Assembly: GCA_015680685.1 (NCBI GenBank)
Contig: MNCI01005370.1
Span: 2,184-51,501, forward strand
Source of the DNA: Gnetum montanum
Lineage: Eukaryota > Streptophyta > Gnetopsida > Gnetales > Gnetaceae
Direction: 5' to 3'
Length of the DNA: 49,318 bases
The number at the start of each line of letters is the position of its first letter. Positions within the stretch are counted from its first letter, which is position 1. The notes under the pieces were generated by a model. The model did no database searches, was not told where the DNA came from, and worked only from the letters and a program-made list of their open reading frames with translations. A program made the translations under genes and the position numbers. Below are positions 22,081 to 34,380 of the stretch, piece by piece.

Positions 22081-25020
22081 GGGTGTGGAGCTTGATTCCT
22101 ATGGTGTAGGAGGCAACATCATAGTGTGGATGGAATTCTCATCTATTGGGATGTCCTTTGTGACAAGAATAGAGGTCAACAGCTACACTAGTGCTTTGTG
22201 ATGGACAGATGAGGTCATAATTAGGTCATAAAGGCTCAACATTGTGTTTCTCTACTTTAGTGCTTGCTGAACTTAGGCTAATGCATCTATGAAGTCTCTA
22301 CCATCAATTTCACTTCTATTGGCTTTAACTTCTTCCATACACCCTAAAAGAAATGTTTCGCAAGGAGGTGACTTGGATTTGCTTACTTGGCCTATGAAGG
22401 AGTCCTAGTTCTTTATTGCAGGTTGCTAGTAATGGCCTCCTTAGTTGTTTTGGCCATAGGTATTGCAGATAGGGGTACCAACTTTGATGAATCAAGTGCT
22501 ATTTGCTCTTGATATTGCCAATCATCCTATATGTGCGACACTCGTTAGGTCTCTTAGGTTGCCACCTAAAGGGTTTGTTAACGTTGCCAATAGGATTAGC
22601 CCTTGGGTGGGAAGGAACTAATACATTGTCCACTACTAAACTCTAGGTAGGTGAGGAGTTAGCATGTTGTGACACCCTGATGAAAAGGGGTGGCTAGGTG
22701 GTTATAGTTGATGCAACATGGGATGGGATCCTAACCATGAAGAACATTATAGGTGCTTGGGGTGGCACTTTGACAACTAAAGAAGGCCTCAAACCTATAG
22801 GGGCCATAGAGGCACTTGCATTGCCAAAGGGCACTTGAACCACAAATGGTTGCCATGCCAGTTTTGGGTTATCATCAACACTGATAGCTTTGATGATGTA
22901 GCCTACATCATCCACACCTTGATAGATTGGTTTTATTCCTAACTAGGTTAGTAGCATCAAGTACCAACTTGCCTCTATCAATCATTCTTTGAAGGTCATC
23001 CTGCACGGCTATGCAAATATTGGTGTTGTGACTAGGAAATTGGTGGTAGTGAAAAAATAGATGTAGCCTAAAGTGTTTTAGGACTAGAGGCTCATTTAGG
23101 GATTAATGCAAGGTTCCATAGGAGCTCACAATATCTATTGTGTCTTTTGTGAGCATCTTAGACATCTACTTGTACTAGATACATCCAACCTTTAGTACTT
23201 GGTCCAATAGTTCTAAAGGTTTTAATGGCAATGGGATATACTTTGAGTAATCATTATACTTTGAGTAATGGGATATACTTTGAGCAATACTTTGAGTAAC
23301 TTGCACTATGATCATCGATGATGTAGGCTGGTTAGTTGCTACGGTGCTAGGGTTGGTAGTTTTGTTGTTGGCTAGGGCCTTAGGTGGTATGGCCATTGGC
23401 CTTGGGTTAGTTGTTTTGACCTCTTTGGCCATAGTTTCCACAGTTGAACTTTGCTTTTGCTTATCCTGGTCATTTTTGACATGTAGGTTTTTATAGGCCA
23501 TGTATGCTCTTTATTTGGGCAAAGGCTTAACTTAGAGGTTGTAGAGCCAAGTAGTACAATTTTGACTTAATGAAGTCATTAACTACACCTTTGAAGATGG
23601 CTAGGAGCTGCATCTTGACTATTGGTTCTTGAATTTTGTTTAGTGAGGTGCTCTAGCATTGGATACTTTTTTGCATGGGCTCTAGATGGCCCTGCTTAAT
23701 CTACATCAACTAGTCTAGGATAGTCTTAGGCTTCAAGTTGTACTTGAAGAGCCTTACAAACTAGCTTAGAACATCCTCCAAAGAAGAGATTGAGCCTCTA
23801 GGTAATGAACAATACCAATCTACCACCTTTCTAGTGAGTAACATGGAAAACACATGGATGATGGCATGTGGTCATGCTTGTAGTAGTAGGCACTTAGACT
23901 TGAATGTCAACATGTGTACGTTGGGTTTCCTTCACCATTGTACTTGGTGAATTAGGGTAGCATGATCCCAGTGGGCAGAGTTAGTGGTGGGACCACAGGA
24001 ATTATAGAGTCATCCAAATAGAAGTCCACAATATTAATGGTTTTGGAGGAAGAAAATTTAAGTCACCTTACCTCATTTGTGAAACTTTGGATTAGCTAGA
24101 ACACCTAATCCAAGTTTTGAGATGCACTGGCTAGTTGCATTAGTTGTGCTATTTACTATGTTGGTTGTATAGCCTAAGGCTATATTGTTGGTTGTAGAGT
24201 CATTTGATGATGTTGATTCATTGGTTGTGCTATGGGCATGGTGATTGGGGCAAGCCATGCACCCATGAGTTGGACTAACATTGAGGGCACTAACGAAATA
24301 GGTATGACACAGGTTGTCTAAGTTGTTTGGGGCCTCAAGATGGGCCCTACATGAACGTAGGTTGAGTTCACGTGATTTTTGTTGGTGAAGATGTTTGGGT
24401 AGGTTGAGATGATGCCATGAAGGGTAAGTTAAATGGAGTTGTTACATTATATTACATGTATTTCATTTGATGCATTGCCAATACAGGCATTGACTTAAGC
24501 CTAACAGAGTGGGAAGATGATGCTAGTATTATAACTATCTCAAGGAGGATAGGTGACCTGAACTGGGGGGTGGGGAGTTGTTGGAAGATGATGTGGAAGG
24601 GGCTCTTACATTCTAAGCAAGCTTTAAACTCAATCTTCTTCCTCCTGTAGGGCTTCCTCATAGTCAGTTCCCTCATTGCACTCACTTGCTTGGATGAGCT
24701 AGGATAATAACCAATGGTGGAACTCTATGAGTAAGATGATGTCAAATGAGGAAGGGATATACTCTCATCCATCCCTATGGATTAATTCAAAGTCCCATTT
24801 TACCTCCATGTTAAGGTGATCTATAAGCAACCCTACTTGGATCTTTGCACATATAAAGTTGTATTGTTCATTTCTAAGCATGACATGATTTGGGTCTTGA
24901 CCATGAGCCCAATGTTGTCACTCCTACCATCTTATTGGATGGTAAAGGTGTCTAGTATGTTTGACACTAATGTTGAAGGCTAATCTAGATTCATCGTTGT
25001 AGATCAAGTTGTGAAAAGAA
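22081..25020 (-). pseudogene. Element D gag remnant
   Basis: Homologous to the C gag throughout. From the N-terminus: MLRNEQYNFICAKIQVGLLI, then FELIHRDG and EYIPS (24770-24900), an acidic patch (EEALQEEED), and a Pro/Ser/Thr/His-rich spacer including Asn/Thr-rich text at 24073-24258. Next are the capsid-like LED.LS.FVRLFKYNLKP and QLLAIFKGVVNDF (23570-23760), then a Lys/Gln/Thr-rich stretch, YIPLPLKPLELLDQVLKVG (23175-23250) and FFHYHQFPSHNTN with DDLQRMIDRGKLVLD (22960-23080). The last block replaces a zinc knuckle in this family (the C copy has GHDTN). Many stops. Confidence 0.7.
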
Positions 25021-25365
25021 GAGTTATGGGTTTTTGGTTGTGGAGTACTATGGAAAACACTAAAACTAACTTTGTTTCAGCTAACATCACTAACTACCCT
25101 AACTATTATTTCCATGGACTACGGTCTCTATGCTAAGAGCTGACTACATGCTTCATGAACTATGCTCTCTACATTGAGAGCTAACTACACTCTCTACACT
25201 AAGAGAATATACACTTAGGAATAGTGGAGAGAAGTGTAATTTGGGTTGCTATGTGGGGTCCTGGGGGAACCGACCATGAGGTCCAATCTACACTATTTGG
25301 TTGATAGAAAGCTATGATGCAGAGAGCATGCAAAACAACCACAACAGAGTCCAAAAAAATGGTTC
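25021..25365 (-). other. Leader of element D
   Basis: About 350 bp between PBS and gag, much shorter than the 1.2-kb leader of C and not similar to it. It contains ACTACGCTCT/AGAGC-type hairpin words at 25120-25210 like those in the D LTR. No ORF of note. Confidence 0.5.
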
Positions 25366-25382
25366 AGCCCTCCTTCTAGCAT
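25366..25382 (-). other. Primer binding site of element D
   Basis: The minus strand reads ATGCTAGAAGGAGGGCT, 8 nt (gttttata) inside the LTR end at 25391. It is a decayed copy of the site seen at 9031-9048 and 38367-38384. Confidence 0.6.
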
Positions 25383-25390
25383 TATAAAAC

Positions 25391-27083
25391 TATAGCAACT
25401 AAAAATGTTAATGGCTAGAACATCGAGGGATCAATTGGCACAGAATCCTAATCCCAAGTTCACATGAGGGCCTATTGGAGGTGGAGATGAGGTGCCTTGA
25501 ATGGTCTTGTCGATGGAATAGGGACTTATCAAATGCAAAGGGGGTGTAGCATAGTTAGCGGTGATGCTAATGCAAAATGATGCTAAGTATTCAAGTGATG
25601 TTTGTGGTGTTAATGGTGTTAGTGGGATCGAGCATAGTTAGGTTTCTGGTGAAAATGAGGGTGCCAACATGTGGGGTTTTCCACCCAAGCATAGTTTTAG
25701 GCATGGCTATGCAATGAAATACTAGAAATTAAATATAAAATGCCAAAAATTCAAGGAAAGAAAGAGAGAAATGGAACACCACCCAAAATGGGGTTGAGCA
25801 TAGTTAACTCCAGAAGGGATGAAAAGGTACAAAATGTATAATAGGTGCGATGGACAATGTAGTCATAGTCTTGGTAGTGTCTAGCCATGGAGAGTGATGT
25901 TGCATCATGGTATCTGTGCCTACTAGGTTGGTTGCTACAGTGTGTAGTAGGCTACGATGTCCTATAGTGATCTGTGATGGTTTGCTACTTTGCCAAGATG
26001 GATCTGGTTCTCTCCCAAGCACTCAGATTTGCTGATGCCAAAGATTTTCCAACCTTGAAAATGTCAAGGGCAGGGGTATTTATAGGCCTAGGGTTAGTGA
26101 AAAATGCAAGATGGTTGCCACATGATAGTGGGATGATTGGGACTACACTATTACCCAACTACACTCTTCATTGAGGGTGGCAATGTTGTGCTTTGTTGTG
26201 CTTTGCCAAACTCTGTGAGACTATGAGATTGTAAATATGCTACCAACTACATATATATGCACTATGCAAACTACAATGTACTTGAAAAAATGCAACTTTT
26301 GAGACTATGCTCTTCACTATGTTGTGTGGGGTTGAGTGTAGTTACAATTTTAGAGACAAAAGGAATACAAAAAAGATGCATTTTGCTAACTACACTTGTT
26401 GGAGGTGATATAGAGCTAAGCTACATGTTGGTGCTACATTGTAGAGACCTTTGGAGGCCATTTTGGCTAACTACGCTTGACTCTGCTCTAGACTAGGGGA
26501 TAGTGTAGTTCCACACTTAGAAAAAATTTTGCAAAAAAAAAAAAAAAAACATAACTATGTGCTAACTATGCTCTCTATAGGAGGCTGACTATGCTCCTGA
26601 CTAGGGATGAGCATAGTCCTAGCACTTGTTAGAACTTGTAGAAACTAATTTCCAGTTGACTATGCATGACTACGCTTTGGGCTAGTAGAGAGAATGGTCT
26701 CAACACTTAGAAAAAATATGTAAAACTACATCTTCATGCTGACTATGGTTGACTACACTTTGAGGTAGTGGAGAGCATGGTCTTAACACTTTGAAAATTT
26801 TACAGTGGTTGGCTTGAAACTTAGAAAAATTTACAAAACTAGCCTTTGTGTTGACTATGCTCTCTACTAGGTTAACTAAACTCTAGGGTAGTGGAGAGCA
26901 TAGTCTAAACACTTAGAAAAATCTACAAAAATTGGGACTTTGTATTGACTACACTTGACTATGCTCTAGACTAGTGGAGAGTGTAGTCTTAGCACTTAGA
27001 AAATGTTATAGAATATGGCCTCGTGCTGACACTTAGACAAATTTGTAGTTAGGATGCCATAGTCCAAATTTGGTGGTGTTTCA
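25391..27083 (-). mobile_element. 5' LTR of element D
   Basis: 1693 bp, tatagcaactaaaaatg to GGTGGTGTTTCA on the plus strand, matching 15848-17509. The TATA box is intact here. The hairpin-unit block at 26470-27010 corresponds to 16920-17460 in the other LTR. A 17-base A run sits near 26533-26550. The ORFs 25974-26174 and 26257-26496 also occur, shifted, in the other LTR, but lack any domain and are broken differently, so they are not genes. Confidence 0.85.
26077..26084 (-). promoter_or_regulatory. TATA box of element D 5' LTR
   Basis: The minus strand reads GGCCTATAAATACCCC, a near-ideal plant TATA box about 1 kb into the LTR. Transcription is expected to start about 25-35 bp lower in coordinate. 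Confidence 0.7.
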
Positions 27084-28900
27084 CATGGTAGCCTTTGGGG
27101 CTACTAGGGTCAAGGACTAGGGTTTGGTGTCAAATTTGGGCCATTTTGGGTATTTCTAAGAATTTTTTTGGCTTTCCTCTCTTTTCCATGCTAGGATTTG
27201 GATGCTCAACATGGGAAACTAGGGAGAATAAATTTTTGCCCTTTTGACATTAGTTTGTTGAAGTTTGACGGCTCCAAACAATGTTGGCAAGGTTCTAGAG
27301 TGTATGCAAGTTTAGTTAATGTTGTTCTAAGGTAGCTATTAATTCCATATGGGTATCCTCCTTAATTTCCATGCTATGTAGCATGGAGGAGGATCCCTAG
27401 CCTAGTTTTGACTTCAATCAATCATGCATGTTAGCCTCTGGGACTATCAAGGTCAAAGACTAGTATTTGGAGTTAAAAATAGTTAGTTTATTAGTTTTCC
27501 AAGTAGTTTTTGAGATTCCCCATCTTTTTCCATGCTAGGGATAGTATACCTAGCATGGAAAATTGGGGGCAAATAGAATTTTATCCTTTTGCATCATTTT
27601 TAATCATGCATGTAGGTGCTTGAGGTTGCTAGTGATGATGGCCAAAGCCTGGTGTCAAAATTTTGTTATTTCAAAGGTTGATGAGTGGTTTTTATGTTTC
27701 TACCCTTTTTTCCACATTGGGGCTTTATGATTAGCATCAAAAATTAGGGGGAAGTCATTTTTTCTGTTTATGATCACATTCGGTCATGCATGTAGGCTTC
27801 TAAGATTACTGGAATCAATTGCTATTACTTGATGTAAAAAATTGGTTGTTTCAAGGGTTATTAGCTAATTTTTTGGCTTCCCCCTTTCTTCCACACTGGG
27901 GTTTTCATGCTCAACATGGAAAATTTGGGGAAAATATTTTAGACCATTTGTAGTTACTTTCAGCCATGCATGTAGATTTCTAAGGTTGCTAGTGTTGACT
28001 ACTAACATTTGATGTTGAGATGTGGTTATTTCAAGGTTCATTAGGTAATTTTTTGGCTTTCCCTCATTTTTCCACATTGGGGTTTCCATGCTCAATGTGG
28101 AGAATTAGGGGGAAGGACTTTTTAGCTTTTTATGATCATTCTAGCTATGCATGGATGTCCACAGGGTTGTTGGCATTGGCCATCAGTGCCTAAGGTTAAA
28201 ATTTGATCATTTTAAAGGTTGTGATCATGTTTTTAGGCATCCCTCCTTTCATCCATGTTGAGGGTGGAAGGCTTAGTGTGGAAGATGCCTCCCTCAATGA
28301 AGAAAGTTAGATCTAGACCAAATTGACAATCGATCAACCATGCATGTCAACCTTTGGGGTTGCTGGTGTTGATAGTCAATGTTGGGTGTCAAGATTTGAT
28401 AATTTGGAGGTGTCTAAGTGCCTCATGAAATATTCCTCCTTTGTTCCATGTTGGGCATAGGGGCCCTAGCATGGATGAGAGGGCGATGACATTTTTGTAC
28501 CATATTTGACCACTTTTGGGGCTTTTAGAACCTCTAGAGTGTTTTAGTAGGGTCAAGGGCTCACTGGGCATGAAGAAATGGTCATTAGGTAGTCAATTTA
28601 GGTCATTTTTGGCTTCCCCCCATCTATCCACGTTGAGGTTAAGAGGATCAACATGGGAGAAGCTTCCTCCAGCATGGAAAACACCAATCCTATATTTCAA
28701 CTACTTTTAACCAGTTTTGACAAGGTTTGGTGGGTTTTTGAGGTTGTTGGAGATGCTTGGAGGGGTTCTAGGCCATGTGGAATCCATTTTTGGGGTCAAA
28801 ATTGTGCTAGATGGATGTTGGGAGGTAAGAGTGGGTGTTACCAAAAATAGGTATGTTGCCACATTGGGCATGATTTTCCTAGTATGGATGCATGGGATTA
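27084..28900. repeat. Satellite-like array of about 180-bp units, right part
   Basis: Fixed words ATGCATGT(A/T).(G/C)(C/T)T.T..GGTTGCT recur at about 27425, 27605, 27785, 27964, 28147 and 28340, spacing 180, 180, 179, 183 and 193 bp. Each unit has a hairpin core. The best is a perfect 14-bp inverted repeat at 27526-27539 and 27549-27562 (ttttccatgctagg and its complement). It is the continuation of 14816-15847. The ORFs inside (27865-28095, 28389-28920) are repeat translations and not genes. 28900-29340 is a transition with nothing recognised. Confidence 0.85.
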
Positions 28901-29346
28901 AGGTTGCCATAATTTTTTAAGTGTCAAAATTGGTTAAAATCTCAGCATTGATGCAAGTTTTGGTCAAGAGTGAATGTGCAAGGTGGGGTCCACAACCCAA
29001 AAAATTTCAAATTTTGAAAAGTTAAGTTGCTTCCCATCTAAAAAAAACATGAACTAGACTTTTCCCCTTTGTACTTTAGTACACTTGTAGTTATGGTGCA
29101 TTGAATTCATAGTTGGGGATTTTAAGTTGTGCATTTAGGTTTTAGATGTGATTTTATTGTGGAATCTCACTAATTTTCATCACAATTTTCATTCTACATC
29201 AATAGCACATTGAAGGAGAGCTCTGGTAGAGGTTCTTGTGGTAGAAACAACCAATTCTCAGTGTAGAGGCCTCCAACCTTCTTCATAGCTAGCATTGATC
29301 TCTCATCCTTCTTAGTTTCCAACCATTCCCAGTGTTGAGCCTGCCA

Positions 29347-32300
29347 TGGCACCAAAGCAACAAGGGGAAAAGAGCTAAAACCTAGTGATTTAGAAGGTGG
29401 ATGAACATGCTCAAGAGCTGGAAGAGGTACATAGGCCGATCTTCATCTAGGCTTCCTCTGTTGTTGCTCCAAGGTAGGCATTTCTACTTATTTTTGCCTT
29501 TATTTCTTGTGGTTTTTCTAGTTTTTGGCTTCCCATGTGTTAAGGCCATTTTTTCAAATCTATGTTGTTGGAGGGATTAAAATGGAATTTTGATAAAATC
29601 CCACCCTTATTTTGGCCATTTTCACACAGATCCATAGTCATTTTGTTATTTTAGCTTTGGTAGATTTGAGTTTGAAAATAGGGCTTGCTGTTTCATGCTT
29701 TTTTCCAAAAATTTTAGGGTCTCGCCAGTTTTTTCAGATTTGGACAATGCCAAAGTATAGTTAGTATAATACTAAAAATACTCTAATGGTGGCACATAGA
29801 GCCCACAAATTATTCTAGAACCCACTTGGCACTATGTGCCATCTACAGGGGTAAACCTGGTTATTGTAATGCTCTTAAGCTTTTGGCTTGATTATCTTCC
29901 CTACCCTCATTGATTTTACAACTTCTTATAGGTACAAGGTCAAGAATCAAGGCTTGATCATCAATGATCAAATCCTAGTAGTCGCCCAAACTACTTTGGA
30001 CAAATTTACCAAGATTCCTCAAATCAAAACTAATATGTATCAATAGTTAAGAGGGGAATTTGATGAATATGCCACCAAGTTTAACCATGTATACAAAAAG
30101 TATAAGGATGATAAGATGATGCACAACTGGTGGATAGATGCTGATAGCATGGATTAGATCCTTGTAGTTGGAACCTCCACATTGTAGAAGAAAAGGAAAG
30201 GTAAATGTATAGCTTCTAGTGATTTATGGCTCTAGTTGTTCTATTACTTTTCTTGGTTGTTGAAATTGCTCATAATGATGCTAACCTTTGGTTATTGCTT
30301 CACAAGGCCTTCCACTTTGGTTGATGTCACTATACCACTTTCAGGTTCATGTCATGGAAATACCCTCATCTTGAAGGTTGTTGAAGTGACATCAACATAG
30401 GAGTGGCTAAAGGGACAAGTGCCTAGATATGTTCAAGAAAACATCTAGTATGTAGGTTTACTCAATGTATTCATGGCACCTATCCATTCCATTCCCACTA
30501 TAGAGATGTTACATGTCATTGACTTCTTCAATGAGAAGGTTAGTCATTTTAGCACCATCATTTGAGGTGTGAAGGTGAGCATGGATGTAGGTGCTAGCCT
30601 TTTTCACAACTTATTTGGTGTTCCTAATAATGGGGCAAAGGTTCTCAGTAGGATAGTAAGGGAGTTGGGCCATCATGATGAAGTTCTAGAGTGGCTTGAT
30701 GCCAACATGGGCCACTTTGGAATTTTGATGGATAGCTTCACGAATCCTAATGTAAAGGAATCATATCCTTTATTTAGGTCTCATGCATTTTACAAATTTC
30801 TATCACAAAAGAATGTAATTGGCCTAGCATAGGGGTGGATTTTTAAGAAGGTCCTGATTGAGGACATTAGATTTGATTAGGCAGCTACTTTGGCTACTGG
30901 GCTTTGAGAGGAGATCCTTAGACTTCATGTTGATACCTCTATGATAATCGATATGAATTTTTCATTTTTTGCAGGTTATCCAAAGAGGTTTATGGAGTTT
31001 TTGGTGGTGTATAGGAATGAACGATGGATTTTCCAAGACCTAAGCCAACTTTCTAGGCCTTGAACAAAGCACATTTATTGAACAGTGCAGGCTCAAAGCC
31101 CACGAGAGGGAATGGATGATACATTATCCATCACCACTAAGAATCTTGATGTTAGGTAGTATGAGTCTCGTAATAGTACTAATAATGATGAGCCCCTCTC
31201 ATTTCCTACTAGTGTCTAGGACATTAGACGATGGTGTATGGAGGCCAAAGGAAAAGCTAGGGAGAAACTCAAGAGGCCTATGGAGGAGGCACCCCCAACA
31301 TTAGATCAACTTGCCTCAAAGAAGCTTATGTTTAAGCTTAAACCATCATGATATGTAGTTGTAGGTATGTTTTATTTAAATTTTTCTATTTCATGTTCTA
31401 AAATTTTATAGCTACTTTATGGTTTCATGTGTTAACTAGTTTTCTATGTGCTATGGTTGTAGATAAGTGTCAAGTTATAGTAGCCCAAGCTACTGTAGAG
31501 ACAGAATAAAGGCATGTAGAAGAGGCACTCCTAAAGCAACCTATGGTTGAAGGATTTATTAATGTAGGTATAGATGATTTAGATGCCTTGTTTGGTGAGG
31601 TGGTACTAGGTACCTCTCCCATCATCATCCCATAGGAGGGACAGGAGAAGCCAGGTATGCCTATGACTTAACAATTTTGTTATATCTCATTGGTTATCTT
31701 TGGATATCATCCTAACCTTTCAATGATTTTTATGCTTACAATAGTTCCTAGGCCATCAGCAAAAGCTCCCATCCCTAAGTTTCATGTGAAACCATGGGTA
31801 GAGACTCTAGATAAAGTGAAGTTCCTACATGGAATGACTAAGGACATCATCAATCAATTACATCAGGTTACACTTGAGATAGGTAAGGATTTTGTTTTAT
31901 GTGCTTTATTCATGGGTTTGCTTGCATTATGGATATCTTAGGTTGTGTTTTATGGTTTTATTTTATGCTTCTATAGTATCTTCTATGGAGTGGAGTCCTG
32001 ATAGAGACATGAAGATAGACTCCTTATCCAAGCTTCGCTTTAATGTGTCTAGTGTACCCATAAAGTTGTATGAGACTGCTATTGATTTAGCAATGTCATA
32101 TGCAAAAACTTCATGGGATCTAGAGATGTCCAAAAAATTCCTATGGGAGGAGGTTATGGCCTTAAGGAAAAAGATTCAAAGGAAAGAGAATATGATTATA
32201 GATCTCCAAGACCATAAGGCCTTTGTGGAAGCCCAAGTGGCTAATGCAGGGGAATTATAGACTAAGGAGATCACATGGGCCCACTACTGGCATGATGTTT

Positions 32301-32775
32301 AGAAAAATTAGTGGTCCTATAGGAGATGGTAGAATAAGATATGCAGATGGGCCTCATCTCCAAAAGGTTGAGGACTAGAAGGGTCATTGTGCTTGGGTCC
32401 TAGAGTGACACAAGACACAAAAGGTCCACAAGAAATAGTGTAAGGCTGATCATGAGGCCTACCTAAAAGGGCAAAAGGAGGAGTCAATTGAATGATGCAA
32501 GAGAGAGTTTTTCATTCAGGAGATCTACGCAAAGAGTGCTTATCAACTTTTTGAAAGTGCTCTCAAGGTGGAGCAATCCCCTACTATTTAGATTACCATT
32601 GTTGTAGGTGAGACCTCTACACTTGTTGCTACCCATGAGCCTCCTACTTGAACTCCTATAGATAGTACTGGCATTCATTTTGGCATTGATCTTAGGGATG
32701 TTGACTAGGTCAACATGACAAAGGACTAGATCCTTCATCATTTGGAAAAAGGCCTTCCCCATCTACCCCTAGAAC
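29347..32775 (+). pseudogene. Multi-exon accessory gene on the strand opposite gag-pol, decayed
   Basis: Plausible exons by reading frame and GT...AG borders are 29347-29473 (starts MAPKQQGEKS), 29932-30200, 30345-31364, 31463-31654, 31745-31882 and 31977 to about 32775. Acceptors look normal (cttcttatag, cactttcag, ggttgtag, tacaatag, cttctatag) and donors are gtaggc, gtaaat, gtatgt, gtatgc, gtaagg. Within exons nearly all interruptions are TAG where Trp fits. Segments include VSMDVGASLFHNLFGVPNNG with LVRELGHHDEVLEWLDANMG-like text, and a Lys/Glu-rich coiled coil (LRKKIQRKENMIIDLQDHK) near 32155-32230. A frameshift lies after about 32300. No family is recognised. Tat elements such as Grande are known to carry extra antisense ORFs, which is the best parallel; a captured host gene is the alternative. 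Confidence 0.5.
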
Positions 32776-33254
32776 TAATGGAGCCAAAATCTCCATATGT
32801 TAGATATATTTTATGTTTTAGTCTTTGTTTTAAGTAATGATTTTGGCTATGGGTTACTAACTAGCTACATGTCATTACCTTTTAGGCCTCAAGAGTCATT
32901 GGTGGCCTTTGCGGTGAGAGTGGGAATGACCCATCACTTCCTCCTTTAGATGCCACTCAATAGCATCCTTTAGTTTAGTTTGTTTGCTATTTGTTTTTGT
33001 TTTCATGTTGATGGCTATGATTAGCCAAGACTATGTTATAGATGGTTCTTATTCTTTGACATTTTTTCCATATAGTGTGGCCATAGCTATGTATGTTATG
33101 GACATTTTAAATTTAGATTTAAATTTTGGTTTTATTTTTGGCTATATGCATCTATAATAGTAGTAAATATTAAAAATAGCTAGGTTGATGTTTTTGGTTA
33201 TAACATTTAATGGCTAATTGACAAAAGGAAGTGTCATAATAAATAAGATGTTTT

Positions 33255-33390
33255 CTAGTTTTAGGCCATTGTGGGCACAAGTTATATTGTATGATTGTGG
33301 CTACATTGCTAGTTTAAGGCCATGGTGGACCATAATGTCAGTTTAAGGTCTTAGCAGATCATAGTGGTAGTTTAATATCTTAGAGAACAT
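33255..33390. repeat. Short array of the 33-bp repeat after gag-pro of C
   Basis: Units such as ttttaggccattgtgggcaca, tagtttaaggccatggtggacca, cagtttaaggtcttagcagatca and tagtttaatatcttagagaaca. Same family as the long arrays in element D and in the same place relative to the gag-pro stop. Confidence 0.75.
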
Positions 33391-33534
33391 GATGCAAAAG
33401 AGTTGAATATTTATAAGGCTTTTTTTGATCATAATAAAAGCTATAGAAAATAGGAAAACAAAATAAAATAAAAGTAAGGCTACTTGTCTATTAGTGAATT
33501 TAGTTATAGGGGCATGAGAAGGTTAAGGTAAACT

Positions 33535-34380
33535 TCACTTGTGCAGATTCTTCCTAATCTTTGCACAATTAGGGAGTGAGTAAGGCCTACTCTTTGAAAG
33601 CTTGTATTTTCCATCCCCTTCACTTATGATGTTAAAAGGGAGTTCATCCCATAATGTATTCCATTTCCTATCATCGTGATCATTGGACATCTTGGATTTT
33701 TGTTCTTCATGGCTAGGAGATTCTTCTTGAAGCTCCACTTCAGACCCTTGTTCTATGTCTATGCTATTGATAGCTAGGGGAACTATGTTATCACCATAAA
33801 AGATTATTTCACCTCCCTTGTAAGGAAGGTGAATTTCTTGATGGATGGGCAAGGACATAGCTCATAACTAAGCCAACCAAGGTCTTCCCATGATCAAGTT
33901 GAATCCTAGTGTTTCTTTCACCACCAAGAATTTGGCGGTTATAGGGAACTATTCTCTAACTACAAAATCCAAGGAGATAAACACCTTGATGGAAACTCTT
34001 GATTCATTGAAGAACTTAAGAGCTATAGTGATTGTAGGTTGTACCTGCCCAATTAAGCCCAAGTGTTCAATGATGATGCATGGGATGATGTTGGTTGTAG
34101 CTCCATCATCAACATGCACTTGATGTATTTTAAATTGTCCTATGCATATGGTTATTAATAAAGGGGTTGTACTCACTTTGCCATTCTGGGAATTAATCTA
34201 TTTCACTATCATGAAATGTAAAGGGTGTTAACTTCTCCTCCCCTAGTGAGAGAGGAATCATCACTTCATGGATGGCTTCCTCATTAGTAGGAATGTCCTC
34301 ACTAATAGCTATGGAGGTTAACACTTTGACTAGCACCTCATGATGTGTGGCAGAAGTCATGATCAAGTCATACAAGCTTA
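33535..34380 (-). pseudogene. Element C aspartic protease, end of gag-pro ORF
   Basis: The ORF 33949-34176 contains QVHVDDGATTNIIPCIIIEH, a retropepsin active site with DDGA in place of DTGA (near 34095-34110). After a stop and frame change come LGFNLIMGRPWLA (the LGRPWL block) and HQEIHLPYKGGEIIF. The tail of the ORF at 33535-33858 (SINSIDIEQGSEVELQEES-like, then acidic) ends RPYSLPNCAKIRKNLHK and TGA at about 33535, the same stop position as in D. The frame upstream (34193-34375, MYDLIMTSATHHEVLVKVLT) joins gag to protease. The catalytic triad is intact in this copy, though the frame is broken. Confidence 0.8.

Larger units (their letters stand above)
15848..27083 (-). mobile_element. Element D: nested non-autonomous Tat-like retrotransposon, 11.2 kb
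   Basis: Complete outline on the minus strand: 5' LTR 25391-27083, PBS 25366-25382, leader, gag-protease about 25020-21440, tandem arrays 21110-18665, a non-coding segment, polypurine tract 17510-17527, 3' LTR 15848-17509, and a 5-bp target duplication. No RT, RNase H or integrase motif was found between the LTRs on either strand. The gag and protease are homologous to those of C, and the polypurine tract and 60 bp above it also match. D therefore needed RT and integrase in trans, plausibly from a C-like element. Its LTRs differ from each other at many sites, so the insertion is not recent. Confidence 0.8.

Noticed and set aside
27865-28920. Several ORFs of 60-76 codons as small genes.
   Set aside because: They are translations of the roughly 180-bp satellite units and repeat the same peptide words.
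32484-32762. 92-codon minus ORF.
   Set aside because: It overlaps the last exon of the plus-strand accessory gene, where the plus frame keeps Trp-to-stop type decay and coding character.
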